DNA of 60,302 nucleotides from Clostridiales bacterium (GTDB lineage: Bacteria > Bacillota > Clostridia > Lachnospirales > Lachnospiraceae), in the NCBI GenBank assembly GCA_012520645.1, contig JAAYNV010000001.1:1-60302 (forward strand), in the 5' to 3' direction. The position numbers and the translations under genes are program-made. Under the pieces are notes generated by a model that did not search any database, was not told the DNA's origin, and was given only the letters and a program-made list of their open reading frames with translations. Positions 16,490 to 25,712 of the stretch are shown in pieces (position 1 is the first letter of the stretch; each line of letters starts with the position of its first letter).

Positions 16490-18312
16490 ATGAATGTATT
16501 CCATATCAGACATGTTTTACAAACACAAAAGAGAACCCTGAAACGATTTTTAAGCAAACTGACCCTCGGGTTTCAGCTTGTTCTTTTTATGACTCTTTTC
16601 ACTTCCCTGATTACCTTTATTTTAATATATAAAGAATATACAGCCACCAGAAATACCACGATTCAAAATCTGACAGACACCACTGGAAAACTTTTGGAAC
16701 TGGAAGCCGAAAATCTGGATAGCTATCTTTCCGATTTGGCGCACTTCTGTATTTTACCCTGCTATGACTTTAAACTCACCAAGATACTGGAACAAAAAAT
16801 GCCTTTTCCGAAGAACAGTTGAACTATATTAAAGAGCAGATGTACTACTATTATTACACCCGAAGCGATATTGACGATTATCATATTTATCTCAAAAACC
16901 AGGAACTTTCCATCGGTCGCGGTCCTGCCCAGCAACGCATTACTACCTCCTCCTGCGACCTGTCCGAAATGGAGGATATTTTCGAAGCATGTACGGCAAG
17001 CCGTAATAACCATGCTCTCTATCCTGCTGATAGCACTTCCTCCTTTTTTACCTATTATCATACCTTGATCCGTATTCGTAACCAGGAGCCATTAGCTCTG
17101 GTCAGACTTCAAGTGGACCGGTCATTTCTGACACAGCTTTTAGACAACCATTCCGATCACGGTGAACTTTTTTTACTAACTGACCCAAATGGCAGGATTC
17201 TTTATTCCAATACCGAACTTCTGCCCGCCTACGGCTCTGATGTAAAAAGTCTTCTGACACCACAGAAAAATGAACGCCACAAATATACTACGGTCAGCCT
17301 GGGCGGCGAAGACTATCTTTTTATTACCTCCGGAAATGCTTCAGACACCATACAGCTGATTTCTCTGACTCCACTGTCCTACATCGACTCACAGATTGGT
17401 CAGCTACGCGGTTCTTTGATTTTCAGCGGGATTCTGATCTGGGTTTGTGCGATATTTTTAATCAATATGTTCCTTCGTTTCTTGACCAAACCTTTAAAAA
17501 TGCTCTCCAAGCAAATGGAGCAGACCGGAAACGGGGATTTCCATACCCGGATCCATACGGACGGAAGCCGTGAGGTAATAGAGCTCTCAAACAGCTTTAA
17601 TTCCATGGTAAAACATATTGATGAATTGATTCGGCGCACTTATCTGGCAGAGCTCAGTGAAAAAAATGCCCGTCTGACTGCTTTGGAAGCCCAGTTAAAT
17701 CCCCATTTCCTTTATAATACCCTACAGGCAATCGCAACCGAAGCATTATTAAACGATCAGCCACAGATCAATACGATGATCACCTCTCTCGCCTCCAATC
17801 TTCGCTACACAATCAAAGGCGGTGATCTGGTACCTTTAAGGCAGGAAATGGAATATGTAAAAAATTATATTTATTTACAAAAAATACGTATGGATGATAA
17901 ATTATCTGTAGAGCTGAATATTGATCCTGACACCGAAAAATATCTGATTCCCAAAGTCAGTATCCAGACACTGGTAGAAAACTCCATTATTCATGGATTA
18001 CGTCCGCAAACCGGCTCAATTCATATTAAGGTATCTTCACAGCTAAACGGCAGACAGCTTGTTATCTGTGTACAGGATGACGGTATCGGAATCTCCGACG
18101 ACCAGCTCTCTCTTTTATACGAAAATTTTAAAAAACAGGAAAAAAGCGGTGCCAACGGTGGAATCGGTCTGGTAAATCTGCATACCCGCCTGACTCTGCT
18201 CTATGAATCCCCTGCGGATCTGACAATCGATACACAAGAAGATAAATATACAAGAATTGTATTGACACTGCCCGCGATGCAGAAAGGAACTATGACATGT
18301 ATAAAGCGTTGA
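16490..18312 (+). pseudogene. YesM-type sensor histidine kinase, frameshifted
   Basis: The first 103 residues (membrane helix about 27-47, start of an extracellular sensor) run from 16490 in one frame. The protein then continues in a second frame as AFSEEQLNYIKEQM. A run of six A (16794-16799) is the switch point; seven would give an intact protein of about 607 residues. The second part holds the rest of the sensor domain, a second membrane helix, HAMP, the phospho-acceptor motif EAQLNPHFLYNTLQ and the ATPase boxes NSIIHGL and DDGIGI. Such kinases sense extracellular sugars and phosphorylate a YesN-type regulator. As written, full-length kinase is not made. Confidence 0.88.
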
Positions 18313-19067
18313 TTATTGATGATGAAAAACCCGTCCGTATTGCCATAAGCAAGCTGGGACACTGGAGCCACTATCACATCCAGACTCCGGAAATGACATG
18401 CAACGGCATGGATGCCTTAAGTTCCATGCGCGAACTGCATCCCGATCTTGTCTTTGTGGATATGAATATGCCGGTCATGAACGGATGTGAATTTCTGAAA
18501 AAAGCATCCGTCGAATTTCCCCAAAGCCGCTATATCGTGATCAGCGGTTATGATGATTTTTCCTACGCACAGCAGGCGATCCGCTACGGTGCATCCGATT
18601 ATCTGCTAAAGCCAATCGTGGAAGAGGAGCTGAATCACGCCATTGAGCAGGCTATTTTAAGTCTGAATCCTTCTGAAACCTTCGGGCAGGACAATGCACA
18701 ACCGGAACACATTACACCGGAAGAGGTTGTTGCCATCATAAAGGATTACATCGAAAACAATTATTGCACAAATATAAAGATTACAATGTTTGCCGAAAAA
18801 TATTTTTTCTCAATCGAATACCTGACAAAGCTTTTTAAAAGTAAATATGGCTACAGCATTTACGAATATGTATTAAAGCTTCGAATGGAACGCGCCAGGG
18901 AACTGCTTGCCAAAGAAGAAAATAAGATTATAGACATTGCACAGAGGCTCGGCTATGCCGACAATCATTACTTCAGCAAAGCATTCCGCAATTACTTTGG
19001 AATTTCTCCCACTCAGTACAGGCAGGAGCTTTCTTCCGGTTTGGACAGCTTCCCGGTTCGAAACTGA
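18297..19067 (+). CDS. YesN-type response regulator with AraC DNA-binding domain
   Basis: A 256-residue protein with an N-terminal receiver domain (DDEK acidic pocket, phospho-acceptor Asp in LVFVDMNMPVMNG, LLKPIVEEEL with conserved Lys). A C-terminal AraC-type double helix-turn-helix ends in RLGYADNHYFSKAFRNYFG. It overlaps the kinase gene by 16 bases, so the pair is co-translated. Its likely target is the divergent permease-SBP-GH36 operon. The gene itself is intact although the kinase frame is broken. Confidence 0.95.
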   Translation: MYKALIIDDEKPVRIAISKLGHWSHYHIQTPEMTCNGMDALSSMRELHPDLVFVDMNMPVMNGCEFLKKASVEFPQSRYIVISGYDDFSYAQQAIRYGASDYLLKPIVEEELNHAIEQAILSLNPSETFGQDNAQPEHITPEEVVAIIKDYIENNYCTNIKITMFAEKYFFSIEYLTKLFKSKYGYSIYEYVLKLRMERARELLAKEENKIIDIAQRLGYADNHYFSKAFRNYFGISPTQYRQELSSGLDSFPVRN

Positions 19068-19073
19068 TTTAGG

Positions 19074-19102
19074 TTGACTTGAACCCGGATTACCTTTATA
19101 AT
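19074..19102 (+). promoter_or_regulatory. Promoter of tRNA-Ser
   Basis: TTGACT (19074-19079), 17-base spacer, TATAAT (19097-19102). The tRNA begins 16 bases after the -10 box. Near-consensus and correctly placed. Confidence 0.85.
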
Positions 19103-19117
19103 ATTGTTTTGTAACAC

Positions 19118-19203
19118 GGAGTCGTATCGAAGTGGTCATAACGGGGCGCACTCGAAATGCGTTAGCCCTCCGGGGCACGAGGGTTCGAATCCCTCCGACT
19201 CCG
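19118..19203 (+). tRNA. tRNA-Ser (anticodon CGA)
   Basis: An 86-base class II tRNA. The acceptor stem ggagtcg pairs with cgactcc and is followed by discriminator G, normal for serine. The anticodon stem gcgca/tgcgt encloses loop ctcgaaa, giving anticodon CGA, which reads UCG. A long variable arm (agccctccggggc) and the T-arm gagggttcgaatccctc are present. CCA is not encoded. It has its own promoter and terminator. Confidence 0.96.
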
Positions 19204-19205
19204 CT

Positions 19206-19239
19206 AAAAACATCTGGGTTTTTGCCGAGATGTTTTTTT
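19206..19239 (+). terminator. Terminator of tRNA-Ser
   Basis: Arms 19206-19215 and 19228-19237 (aaaaacatct / agatgttttt) form a hairpin merging into a run of seven T. It begins three bases after the tRNA. Confidence 0.88.
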
Positions 19240-19323
19240 ATTTCACGGAAGCAGACAACTTGATAGAAACGTATGAATTTTCATTAAATGCACAAAATAA
19301 CCTACATAGAAGGAGGACACAGA

Positions 19324-20550
19324 ATGACACCGGAAATATTATTACAGGAAGCAGAACACTCTAAGCAGAAACTGGTAGAAATAAGACGTTACCTGCATAC
19401 GCATCCCGGCACAGGTTTTGATATTGCAGATACCAAAGCTTATGTAAAGCAGGAACTGATACAAATGGGTTATACCCCAAAGGAATGCGGCAGGGCAGGT
19501 CTTATTGCACTGGCAGGAGGACAAAAACCCGGAAAAACATTTTTGCTCCGCGCAGATATGGATGCGCTTCCGATCAAAGAAGAGGCCGATGTGGAATTTC
19601 CTTCCACTAATGGTAACATGCACGCCTGCGGTCATGACATGCACACCACCATGCTGTTAGGTGCCGCAAAGCTTTTAAAGGAACACGAGGATGAAATCGA
19701 AGGCACTGTCAAACTGATGTTTCAAGCAGCAGAAGAAATCTTCGAAGGCTCCCACGATATGATCGAAAACGGTGTCCTGAAAAATCCCGATGTGGATGCC
19801 GCCCTCATGATTCATGTGATGGCAGGACTTCCCGTGCAGGCAGGTACCGTCATTTCCTGCGATGCCGGTGTCAGCGCCCCGGCTGCAGATTATTTCACAA
19901 TCCGTATTAAAGGCAAAGGCTGCCACGGCTCCATGCCCAATAACGGTGTAGATCCGATCACAGCTTGTGCACATATTATTACAGGTCTGCAGGAAATCCA
20001 GACAAGAGAACTCGGTCTGGATGACGGTGTTGTACTGACGATCGGTACGATTCAAGCAGGCAATGCAGCGAATGTCATTCCGGATAGTGCAGAAATGGGT
20101 GGCACGATCCGTACCTACGACGAGGATACCCGTGCCTTTTTGAAAAAACGGATCACCGAAATTGCATCCGGCATTGCATCCGCTTTTCGTGCAACAGCGC
20201 TTACATCCTTTGGCAGCGGCTGTCCAACTCTTTTAAACGACAAGGATCTTGCCGTTTGTACTGCACAATATATAAAGGAACTGCTCGGTCCTTCAAAAGC
20301 GTTTACCGCCGGTCAGCTCAATGCTATGTCAGGTGCCGGCAAAGCGCCAAAAAGCACCGGTTCTGAGGATTTTGCATATATCAGTCAGGAAGTGCCTTCT
20401 ATTATGTTTGCACTTGCCGCCGGACATCCCGACCATGGCTATTGCTACCCACAGCACCACCCTAAAGCAAAATTTGACGAATCCGTACTTGCATCCGGCA
20501 GTGCAGTCTATGCTTATACGGCATTGCGTTGGTTGGAAGAACACAGGTAA
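19324..20550 (+). CDS. M20 family metallo-amidohydrolase
   Basis: The start at 19324 (MTPEILLQ) follows AGAAGGAGG, so 12 upstream codons of the open frame are excluded, giving 408 residues. It belongs to the M20D group (hippurate hydrolase / N-acyl-amino-acid amidohydrolase). Metal ligands are visible in HACGHDMHT, in AEE within FQAAEEIFEG, in MIHVMAG and in the C-terminal HPDHGYCYPQHH block. The dimerisation domain contains GKGCHGSMPNNGVDPI. It probably releases amino acids from N-acyl or N-aroyl conjugates in the cytoplasm; the substrate cannot be read from sequence. It stands alone downstream of the tRNA. Confidence 0.9.
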   Translation: MTPEILLQEAEHSKQKLVEIRRYLHTHPGTGFDIADTKAYVKQELIQMGYTPKECGRAGLIALAGGQKPGKTFLLRADMDALPIKEEADVEFPSTNGNMHACGHDMHTTMLLGAAKLLKEHEDEIEGTVKLMFQAAEEIFEGSHDMIENGVLKNPDVDAALMIHVMAGLPVQAGTVISCDAGVSAPAADYFTIRIKGKGCHGSMPNNGVDPITACAHIITGLQEIQTRELGLDDGVVLTIGTIQAGNAANVIPDSAEMGGTIRTYDEDTRAFLKKRITEIASGIASAFRATALTSFGSGCPTLLNDKDLAVCTAQYIKELLGPSKAFTAGQLNAMSGAGKAPKSTGSEDFAYISQEVPSIMFALAAGHPDHGYCYPQHHPKAKFDESVLASGSAVYAYTALRWLEEHR

Positions 20551-20611
20551 AATTTTTCTCGTTTTTATAAAAAATAATGGAAAAACTGATATTACTGGTA
20601 CTTTTGGCAGA

Positions 20612-20641
20612 TTGACACAGGGAAAAAGCACATGATATAGT
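20612..20641 (+). promoter_or_regulatory. Promoter of the first lipoprotein gene
   Basis: TTGACA (20612-20617), 18-base spacer, TATAGT (20636-20641). GAGGAGG and an ATG at 20693 follow. Confidence 0.7.
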
Positions 20642-20692
20642 TGCGAGATGTCGTGTTTTATTTTCATTATTATTGAGGAGGATTTCATAACA

Positions 20693-21250
20693 ATGAAAAA
20701 AAATTTATCTAATTTATTAGCAGTATCTTTAGTTGCCGCTATGGCATTCACTTTCACAGGCTGTGGCGCAAAAAAGGAAGCGCCGGCTGAGACAGCTGCC
20801 GTATCTACAGAAGCAGCTACGGAAGAAGCAGCAACCGAAGAAGCAGCAACCGAAGAAGCAGCAACCGAAGAAGTAGTAACCGAAGAAGCAACAACCGAGG
20901 AGTCTTCTGGCGCAGATACTTTAAAGGCATTTGTTGAGACCCCTGAAATCCAGGAAGCTATGGCTTCCGTCAGCGAATCTCAGGATGACATGTCTATTGA
21001 ACTGAAGGTAGAAGGTGATGACACTGTTGTAATGAGCCTTTCTTACAAAGAGCAGCTTGACTTATCTGATGAATCATCCAAAGAGATTATGTTATCTGTT
21101 TTTGAGTCACAGATGGCTGCACAGGAAAGCATGTTTACAGAGATGCGTGACCAGATCGTAGAAGAAACAGGTATGGATGACGTGATCGTTCGTATCGAGT
21201 ACTTAAATGCAGATGGTTCCGAAATCTATTCCCAGGAATACACGAAATAA
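20693..21250 (+). CDS. Lipoprotein with Glu/Ala/Thr repeat, DUF4854-like
   Basis: The start at 20693 (MKKNLSNLL) follows GAGGAGG, leaving 185 residues. The signal peptide ends in lipobox FTGC (Cys near residue 24). An acidic linker made of repeated TEEAA units spans about residues 42-70. A compact ~100-residue C-terminal domain (PEIQEAMASVSESQDDMSIE to GSEIYSQEYTK) follows. I tentatively recall this domain as DUF4854; no function is known. The adjacent downstream gene encodes the same domain without the linker. The signal sequence and a strong promoter suggest an abundant cell-surface lipoprotein. Confidence 0.8.
   Translation: MKKNLSNLLAVSLVAAMAFTFTGCGAKKEAPAETAAVSTEAATEEAATEEAATEEAATEEVVTEEATTEESSGADTLKAFVETPEIQEAMASVSESQDDMSIELKVEGDDTVVMSLSYKEQLDLSDESSKEIMLSVFESQMAAQESMFTEMRDQIVEETGMDDVIVRIEYLNADGSEIYSQEYTK
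20818..20902 (+). repeat. 15-bp tandem repeats inside the lipoprotein gene
   Basis: The unit gaagaagcagcaacc occurs about five times, the first copies exact and the last two diverged (gtagta, caacaacc). It encodes TEEAA. The exact copies make copy-number change by slippage plausible, always in frame, which would lengthen or shorten the surface linker. Confidence 0.85.
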
Positions 21251-21261
21251 GTACGAAATAT

Positions 21262-21290
21262 TTGACAGCCAGAAGTTTCGGCATTATACT
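21262..21290 (+). promoter_or_regulatory. Promoter of the second lipoprotein gene
   Basis: TTGACA (21262-21267), 17-base spacer, TATACT (21285-21290), lying between the two lipoprotein genes. The paralogs therefore have separate strong promoters. Confidence 0.82.
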
Positions 21291-21331
21291 ACCAATGTGT
21301 CTATTTTACATTTATGAGGAGAAAAACGAGA

Positions 21332-21754
21332 ATGAAAAAGAGTGTTTCTAAATTATTAGCAGTTGCAGTAATGTTAATTTCCACTATGGCTTTCGCATTA
21401 ACAGGATGTGGTAAAGCTACTTCTACAACAGACTGGGTTAACCAGAAAGAAATCCAGGCTATGGTTAAGACCATGAGTGATTCCCAGAGTGATATGTCCA
21501 TCGCATTAGTAGCAGTAGATGACAAGACAGTATCCTTCCAGTTCACTTTTGCAGATCAGCTTGACATCCCGGATGAAGATACCAAAGCTATGATCGTCGA
21601 AGCTTTCGATCAGCAGATTGCAGCACAGGAAAGCGTATTTACAGAGATGCGTGATCAGTTAGTAAAAGATACAAAGATTGATGATGTTGTATTACGTATC
21701 GAATATTTAAATGCTGACGGTTCCGAAATCTATTCTAAGGATTTTACAAACTAA
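21332..21754 (+). CDS. Paralogous lipoprotein, DUF4854-like
   Basis: The start at 21332 (MKKSVSKLL) uses GAGGAG; the upstream ATG at 21314 is part of that site. The 140-residue product has lipobox LTGC (Cys near residue 26) and then almost directly the same domain as its neighbour. Shared blocks are EIQAM, SQSDMSIAL, AAQESVFTEMRDQL and RIEYLNADGSEIYSKDF. It lacks the TEEAA linker. The pair clearly arose by tandem duplication and then diverged in the linker. Function unknown. Confidence 0.8.
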   Translation: MKKSVSKLLAVAVMLISTMAFALTGCGKATSTTDWVNQKEIQAMVKTMSDSQSDMSIALVAVDDKTVSFQFTFADQLDIPDEDTKAMIVEAFDQQIAAQESVFTEMRDQLVKDTKIDDVVLRIEYLNADGSEIYSKDFTN

Positions 21755-21795
21755 TTTCACGTATAATTTAATTTTGAAGTAATACATAGACACAA

Positions 21796-21833
21796 AGAAG
21801 AGCTTCGGGATGATCTCGAAGCTCTTCTGTTTT
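21796..21833 (+). terminator. Terminator after the lipoprotein pair
   Basis: A perfect 12-bp stem (21796-21807 / 21117-equivalent arm at 21817-21828; agaagagcttcg / cgaagctcttct) with a 9-base loop is followed by gtttt. It lies between convergent genes. Confidence 0.85.
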
Positions 21834-21843
21834 ACCGGCTTTC

Positions 21844-23586
21844 TTATAATTTGACAAACACTTCTGTTTCCTTTTTTAATGTACCTGCCATTTCGGCATT
21901 TTCATTCATATGGTTAGAAATGTTATCCATATCCTCTACCAGTACCTGCGTACTCTCTGCCGCACTGCTGATAACATTTACGCCTTCCTCGATGGCATTC
22001 GTGATCGTCTGGATCGAAGAAGCAATCTCTGACATAGACTGTTTTAGATTATCCGTTTTCTCAGAAAACTCAATCATAATCTGTTCAATATGGGTTGCAT
22101 TGTTACGATACTCTCCGCCAGACTCTACAAACCCTTCAAATTCTGGAAGAATCGATTCTGTCATATAACCAACCAGACTATTGGCATGTTCTGCCAGATT
22201 ATGCACCGCCTGAATAACCACCGCATTGATCGTCTGAATCCGGTTCGCTGCTTCTCTGCTGGCAGCCGCCAGCTGGCTGATCTCACCCGCTACTACTGCA
22301 AAGCCCTTACCTGCCTCGCCTGCTCTGGCTGCTTCAATCGAGGCATTCAGCGCCAGAAGATTCGTCTGACTTGCAATCTTCAGAATGTCTTCCGTCAGAC
22401 TGTTGACCTGATTGACGCTGTTGCTCTCTTCAATCGCCTGGTTTAATACATTGAGAATTTCTTCCACTTTCGTACCGGTCGTTTCCATATTGGTTCGTGC
22501 AGCTTCTTCCATATTGTCTGCATGCGCCTTCATTTCCTTGGAATACTGTGCAATCTCTACCGTCCTCTGTGCAATCTGGTTCACTTCATCACGGACCGTT
22601 TCTGCATTGGCATTAATCAATGCCGCATTGGAGGACATTTCTTCCATAGTGGCCGTCAGCTCCTCTGTCAATGCAGACAGATCGGAAACGCTGTTGTTCG
22701 AAGTACCGACACTTCCAAGCACCTCATTGACCACAAAATCCATCTTTTGTGAATTATCCGTAATAATGCGGAAAATGGACTGCAGCTTTTCCATAAAAAT
22801 ATTAATTCCTTTTCCAAGCGCCGCCACTTCATCATTGGAAATAATGGCAATTCGTTTTGTCAGATCACCTTCCCTTCGGTCAATGTCTGAAATGATAGTG
22901 GAAATCTCTTTCTCGGCACATTTAATCGGACGAATCACACGGCTGGTTACCGTATAAGCAGCCGCCAGAATAGACAAAATTCCAACCACCATAAAGATAC
23001 CATTGCTGAGCACCGCTCCCCGGTACACCTCTTCTAACTGATCACGCGCTTCCGCCGAGGTCGTGGTCGCTTCTTCAACCATATGGTCTATGCTTGTCTG
23101 CATACCGCTTGCAAAAGATGCCAGCTCATTGTTCGCATAATCATATGCCAGTTCATTCTGATTGTTAGCACTGTATGCCATGACATTTGCCATTGCATCT
23201 TTTAGTTTTTCATAATTTTCTACCAGCGACTGATAATCCGCCTTGCTCTCATCGGTCAGATAGGCTTTGTACTCCTCCAGGCACTCATCCAGCTCAGTTT
23301 CTGCACTCCGTACAGAATCCACCAACGCCAACATATTCTCCACATCTGTTGCTATGATGTGGGATAATGCCATTTTGTGAAGGTTTTGTGCCTTTTTTTG
23401 TATATCACTGAGTTTTTCAATACTTACCATGTAATGATCCGTGATCATTGCAGCCTCAGCATTTACACTTCGCAGATTCGTCACTGCCAGCATATTCGAA
23501 AAAAGGGACACCAGCCCAAGTATCAGCACCGGAACTAACACCTTTGCTTTGATTCCGACATGTCCTCTGATCTTTTGTTTCTTCAT
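21844..23586 (-). CDS. Methyl-accepting chemotaxis protein
   Basis: A 580-residue chemoreceptor. A first membrane helix at about 13-30 is followed by a helical ~170-residue sensor resembling the four-helix-bundle type and a second helix at about 195-215. Then come HAMP and a long signalling domain with the conserved hairpin [20 protein letters not shown]. It signals through CheA/CheW to the flagellar motor. It begins 25 bases after the stop of a disrupted binding-protein gene on the same strand, with no permease or ATPase nearby. This suggests that the receptor and a binding protein form a sensory unit. Confidence 0.95.
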   Translation of the reverse strand: MKKQKIRGHVGIKAKVLVPVLILGLVSLFSNMLAVTNLRSVNAEAAMITDHYMVSIEKLSDIQKKAQNLHKMALSHIIATDVENMLALVDSVRSAETELDECLEEYKAYLTDESKADYQSLVENYEKLKDAMANVMAYSANNQNELAYDYANNELASFASGMQTSIDHMVEEATTTSAEARDQLEEVYRGAVLSNGIFMVVGILSILAAAYTVTSRVIRPIKCAEKEISTIISDIDRREGDLTKRIAIISNDEVAALGKGINIFMEKLQSIFRIITDNSQKMDFVVNEVLGSVGTSNNSVSDLSALTEELTATMEEMSSNAALINANAETVRDEVNQIAQRTVEIAQYSKEMKAHADNMEEAARTNMETTGTKVEEILNVLNQAIEESNSVNQVNSLTEDILKIASQTNLLALNASIEAARAGEAGKGFAVVAGEISQLAAASREAANRIQTINAVVIQAVHNLAEHANSLVGYMTESILPEFEGFVESGGEYRNNATHIEQIMIEFSEKTDNLKQSMSEIASSIQTITNAIEEGVNVISSAAESTQVLVEDMDNISNHMNENAEMAGTLKKETEVFVKL

Positions 23587-23610
23587 CCTCTGTTGTTGCT
23601 CCTTCCATTT

Positions 23611-24884
23611 TTACCGAACCACAGATGCCGTAATTCCCTCAACCATCTTATCCAGCATTTCCTGTATATCCTGACCTTCCGGATTCCCTGCCGCCATGGT
23701 CTCGCCAAATTTCTGAACGGGCTCCCAATAGCTGTTTCCCACTCTCTGCAATACCGCATGCTCTGATTGGGCAAGCACCGCCTGAATCGCCGGTTCCTGT
23801 CTTACCTCATCCGAATCGGCTGCCTTCTTATTGGACGGTCCCTGTGCACGCATAGTAAATCTCAGTTTCTGGTTTTCTTCATTCGTAATCCAATCCGCCA
23901 GCTTCATTGCCCAGTCGGTATGTTCTGAATATGCGTTGACACCTACCATTTTATAACCAGAGAAGGATGCCATCTGGATCTGCTGCCCATTACAGGTATA
24001 AGTAGGAAGTTTCACCGCACCATAGTCACTTCCCCACATCTCCTTTATAGATGCTGCGTTCCATACACCGCTGACACCGGCTATCACATTTCCGCTTCTG
24101 ACCCCGTCCAGAAACTCTGCATCTGTCGCGCTGGCGAATCCGGGATTCTTGGAAATTACAAGCATGGCTTCCGCTACATCCCTGCCTGTGACTCCGCCAT
24201 CCGTACGATTCCAGTTGCAAAAATTGGTTACACCGTCTTCATTCAATCCAAAGTCCATTCCCGTATTACCAAAAAAGAATACAGATACCAGCCGGAAGTC
24301 CAGTCCATCGTAACCTTTTTCTCCGATGCCGCCGCAATATCCAGCATGGAATCCAGCGTTTTCACATCCTCGTCTGTATAGTACTGTTTATTGTAATACA
24401 TAAAATAGCCATTGTCCGCTGTCATCGGAAAGGCATACAGTCTTTCACCAATCGTTGCCGATGCCGATGCCTCCTCCACATTGGCGCTCCTGACTGCATC
24501 CGCATTTTCCACCTGCAAAAGTGCTCCGGATGCCGCCAGAGCTAAAAGCTGGTCATCCGCAAATGCAAATACATCCGCACCATTCAGGACATCTCCGAGC
24601 AGGACATCTCTGCACTGGGATTCTCCCTGTACCGCTACTGTAATATCCAGATCAGCCTCTCCCCCATATTGCTGACAAAAGCTCTCTGCCATCTGCCCTA
24701 ACAGCTGTTGATCTTCTTCCGCTCCCCAAAGCGTAAGAGACACCTTTCCTTCTGCGGAACCGGATTCTTTTGAGACCGCCTGCTGTCTCTCATCCGCCAT
24801 GTTGGAATCCGCATCGCCTGTACCACACGCAGTAAGAGCCAGAGCAGTCAATGCAGCCGCTGCCATCTTCATCGTTCTTCTCAC
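23611..24884 (-). pseudogene. Orphan lipoprotein solute-binding protein, frameshifted
   Basis: GTG at 24884 follows AAAGGAGGA and starts a lipoprotein (lipobox LTACG). It reads to GWYLYSF, then leaves frame at six T on the minus strand (24271-24276). With seven, the reading continues FFGNTGMDFGLNEDG to ITASVVR, giving about 424 residues. Both parts are clearly one family 1 extracellular sugar-binding protein (LTLWGAEEDQ, NGADVFAFADDQ, GYFMYYNKQYY, GVWNAASIKEMWG). It has no transporter genes beside it and is followed by a chemoreceptor. As written, the lipoprotein is truncated at about 213 residues. Confidence 0.88.
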
Positions 24885-24953
24885 GTGTATTCCTCCTTTG
24901 CAGTATACTATAGCCTCATTATAGCATGATTCATTTTTAAATTTAACTGCTTT

Positions 24954-25685
24954 TTACTTTCTATGTTCCCTGTTCCAATGTAAAAAGTCCAATAATTTTT
25001 GAGGATTATAGTTTATAATCAGTTCTTCAGGAAAATCTATCCGGGCAAACACTTTTTCTACTTCATCCGTATTGCCGATATCTGTCGGGAAATGCGCATC
25101 ACTGCTGACCAATACCGGGTGTCCATATTCTTTACAGAGACGCAGAATCGTAAGATCGTTCTCCAGTACATCCTTTCTGGAGCTCATTCGAAGAGAGTTG
25201 TTGTTAATTTCCAGCAAAGTATGATGCTCCTTTGCTGCCGCTACTACCGCTTCATAATAAAGCGGACAGTTTCCGTCATCCGGATGGCTGATCACATCTA
25301 TAAAAGGATTGCGTATTGCACCAATGACAGCCCTTGTATTTTCTTCTCTGGAGCCAAATGTATAACACTGCCAGTGAATTCCGGCGATACAGATATCCAG
25401 CTGCTCCATATACTTAGGTTTCAGACTTAAATGACCTTCATAATCCAATATATTGATCTCTGATCCGAGCAGCAGCTGTACACCATTTATTCTTCTTGGA
25501 ACTACTTTCAGATTTGCAAAATAAATATCCTCACATGTTCCGGGAATTCCCTTCGCATGCTCTGTAATACCCAGAACCTCTATCTGCTTTTCTGCTGCCT
25601 CTTTTGCCATTTCCTGAATCGTTCCGTAAGCATGACCGCTCGCTAACGTATGCGTATGCAGATCCAATTTTAAAGGTTTCATCAT
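24954..25685 (-). CDS. PHP domain phosphoesterase, YcdX-like
   Basis: A 243-residue single-domain PHP hydrolase. The first metal motif is LDLHTHTLASGHAYGTI near the N-terminus, followed by TEHAKG, GSEIN, DVISHPDDG, LLEINNNS and VSSDAHFPTDIG. These supply the trinuclear metal site of the YcdX group, which acts on phosphate monoesters. Physiological substrate unknown. It begins about 27 bases after the 3' end of the SRP RNA with AGGAGGG upstream, so it may be cotranscribed with or just behind that RNA. Confidence 0.9.
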   Translation of the reverse strand: MMKPLKLDLHTHTLASGHAYGTIQEMAKEAAEKQIEVLGITEHAKGIPGTCEDIYFANLKVVPRRINGVQLLLGSEINILDYEGHLSLKPKYMEQLDICIAGIHWQCYTFGSREENTRAVIGAIRNPFIDVISHPDDGNCPLYYEAVVAAAKEHHTLLEINNNSLRMSSRKDVLENDLTILRLCKEYGHPVLVSSDAHFPTDIGNTDEVEKVFARIDFPEELIINYNPQKLLDFLHWNREHRK

Positions 25686-25712
25686 AATTCCCTCCTATTT
25701 TTAGACATGCAA

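Noticed and set aside
19118-19203. tRNA-Ser as an integration site for a mobile element
   Set aside because: No second copy of the tRNA 3' end is seen in the window and no integrase or phage gene is present.
20818-20902. CRISPR-like or intergenic repeat array
   Set aside because: The 15-bp repeats are contiguous, without spacers, and code for a TEEAA linker inside a lipoprotein gene.
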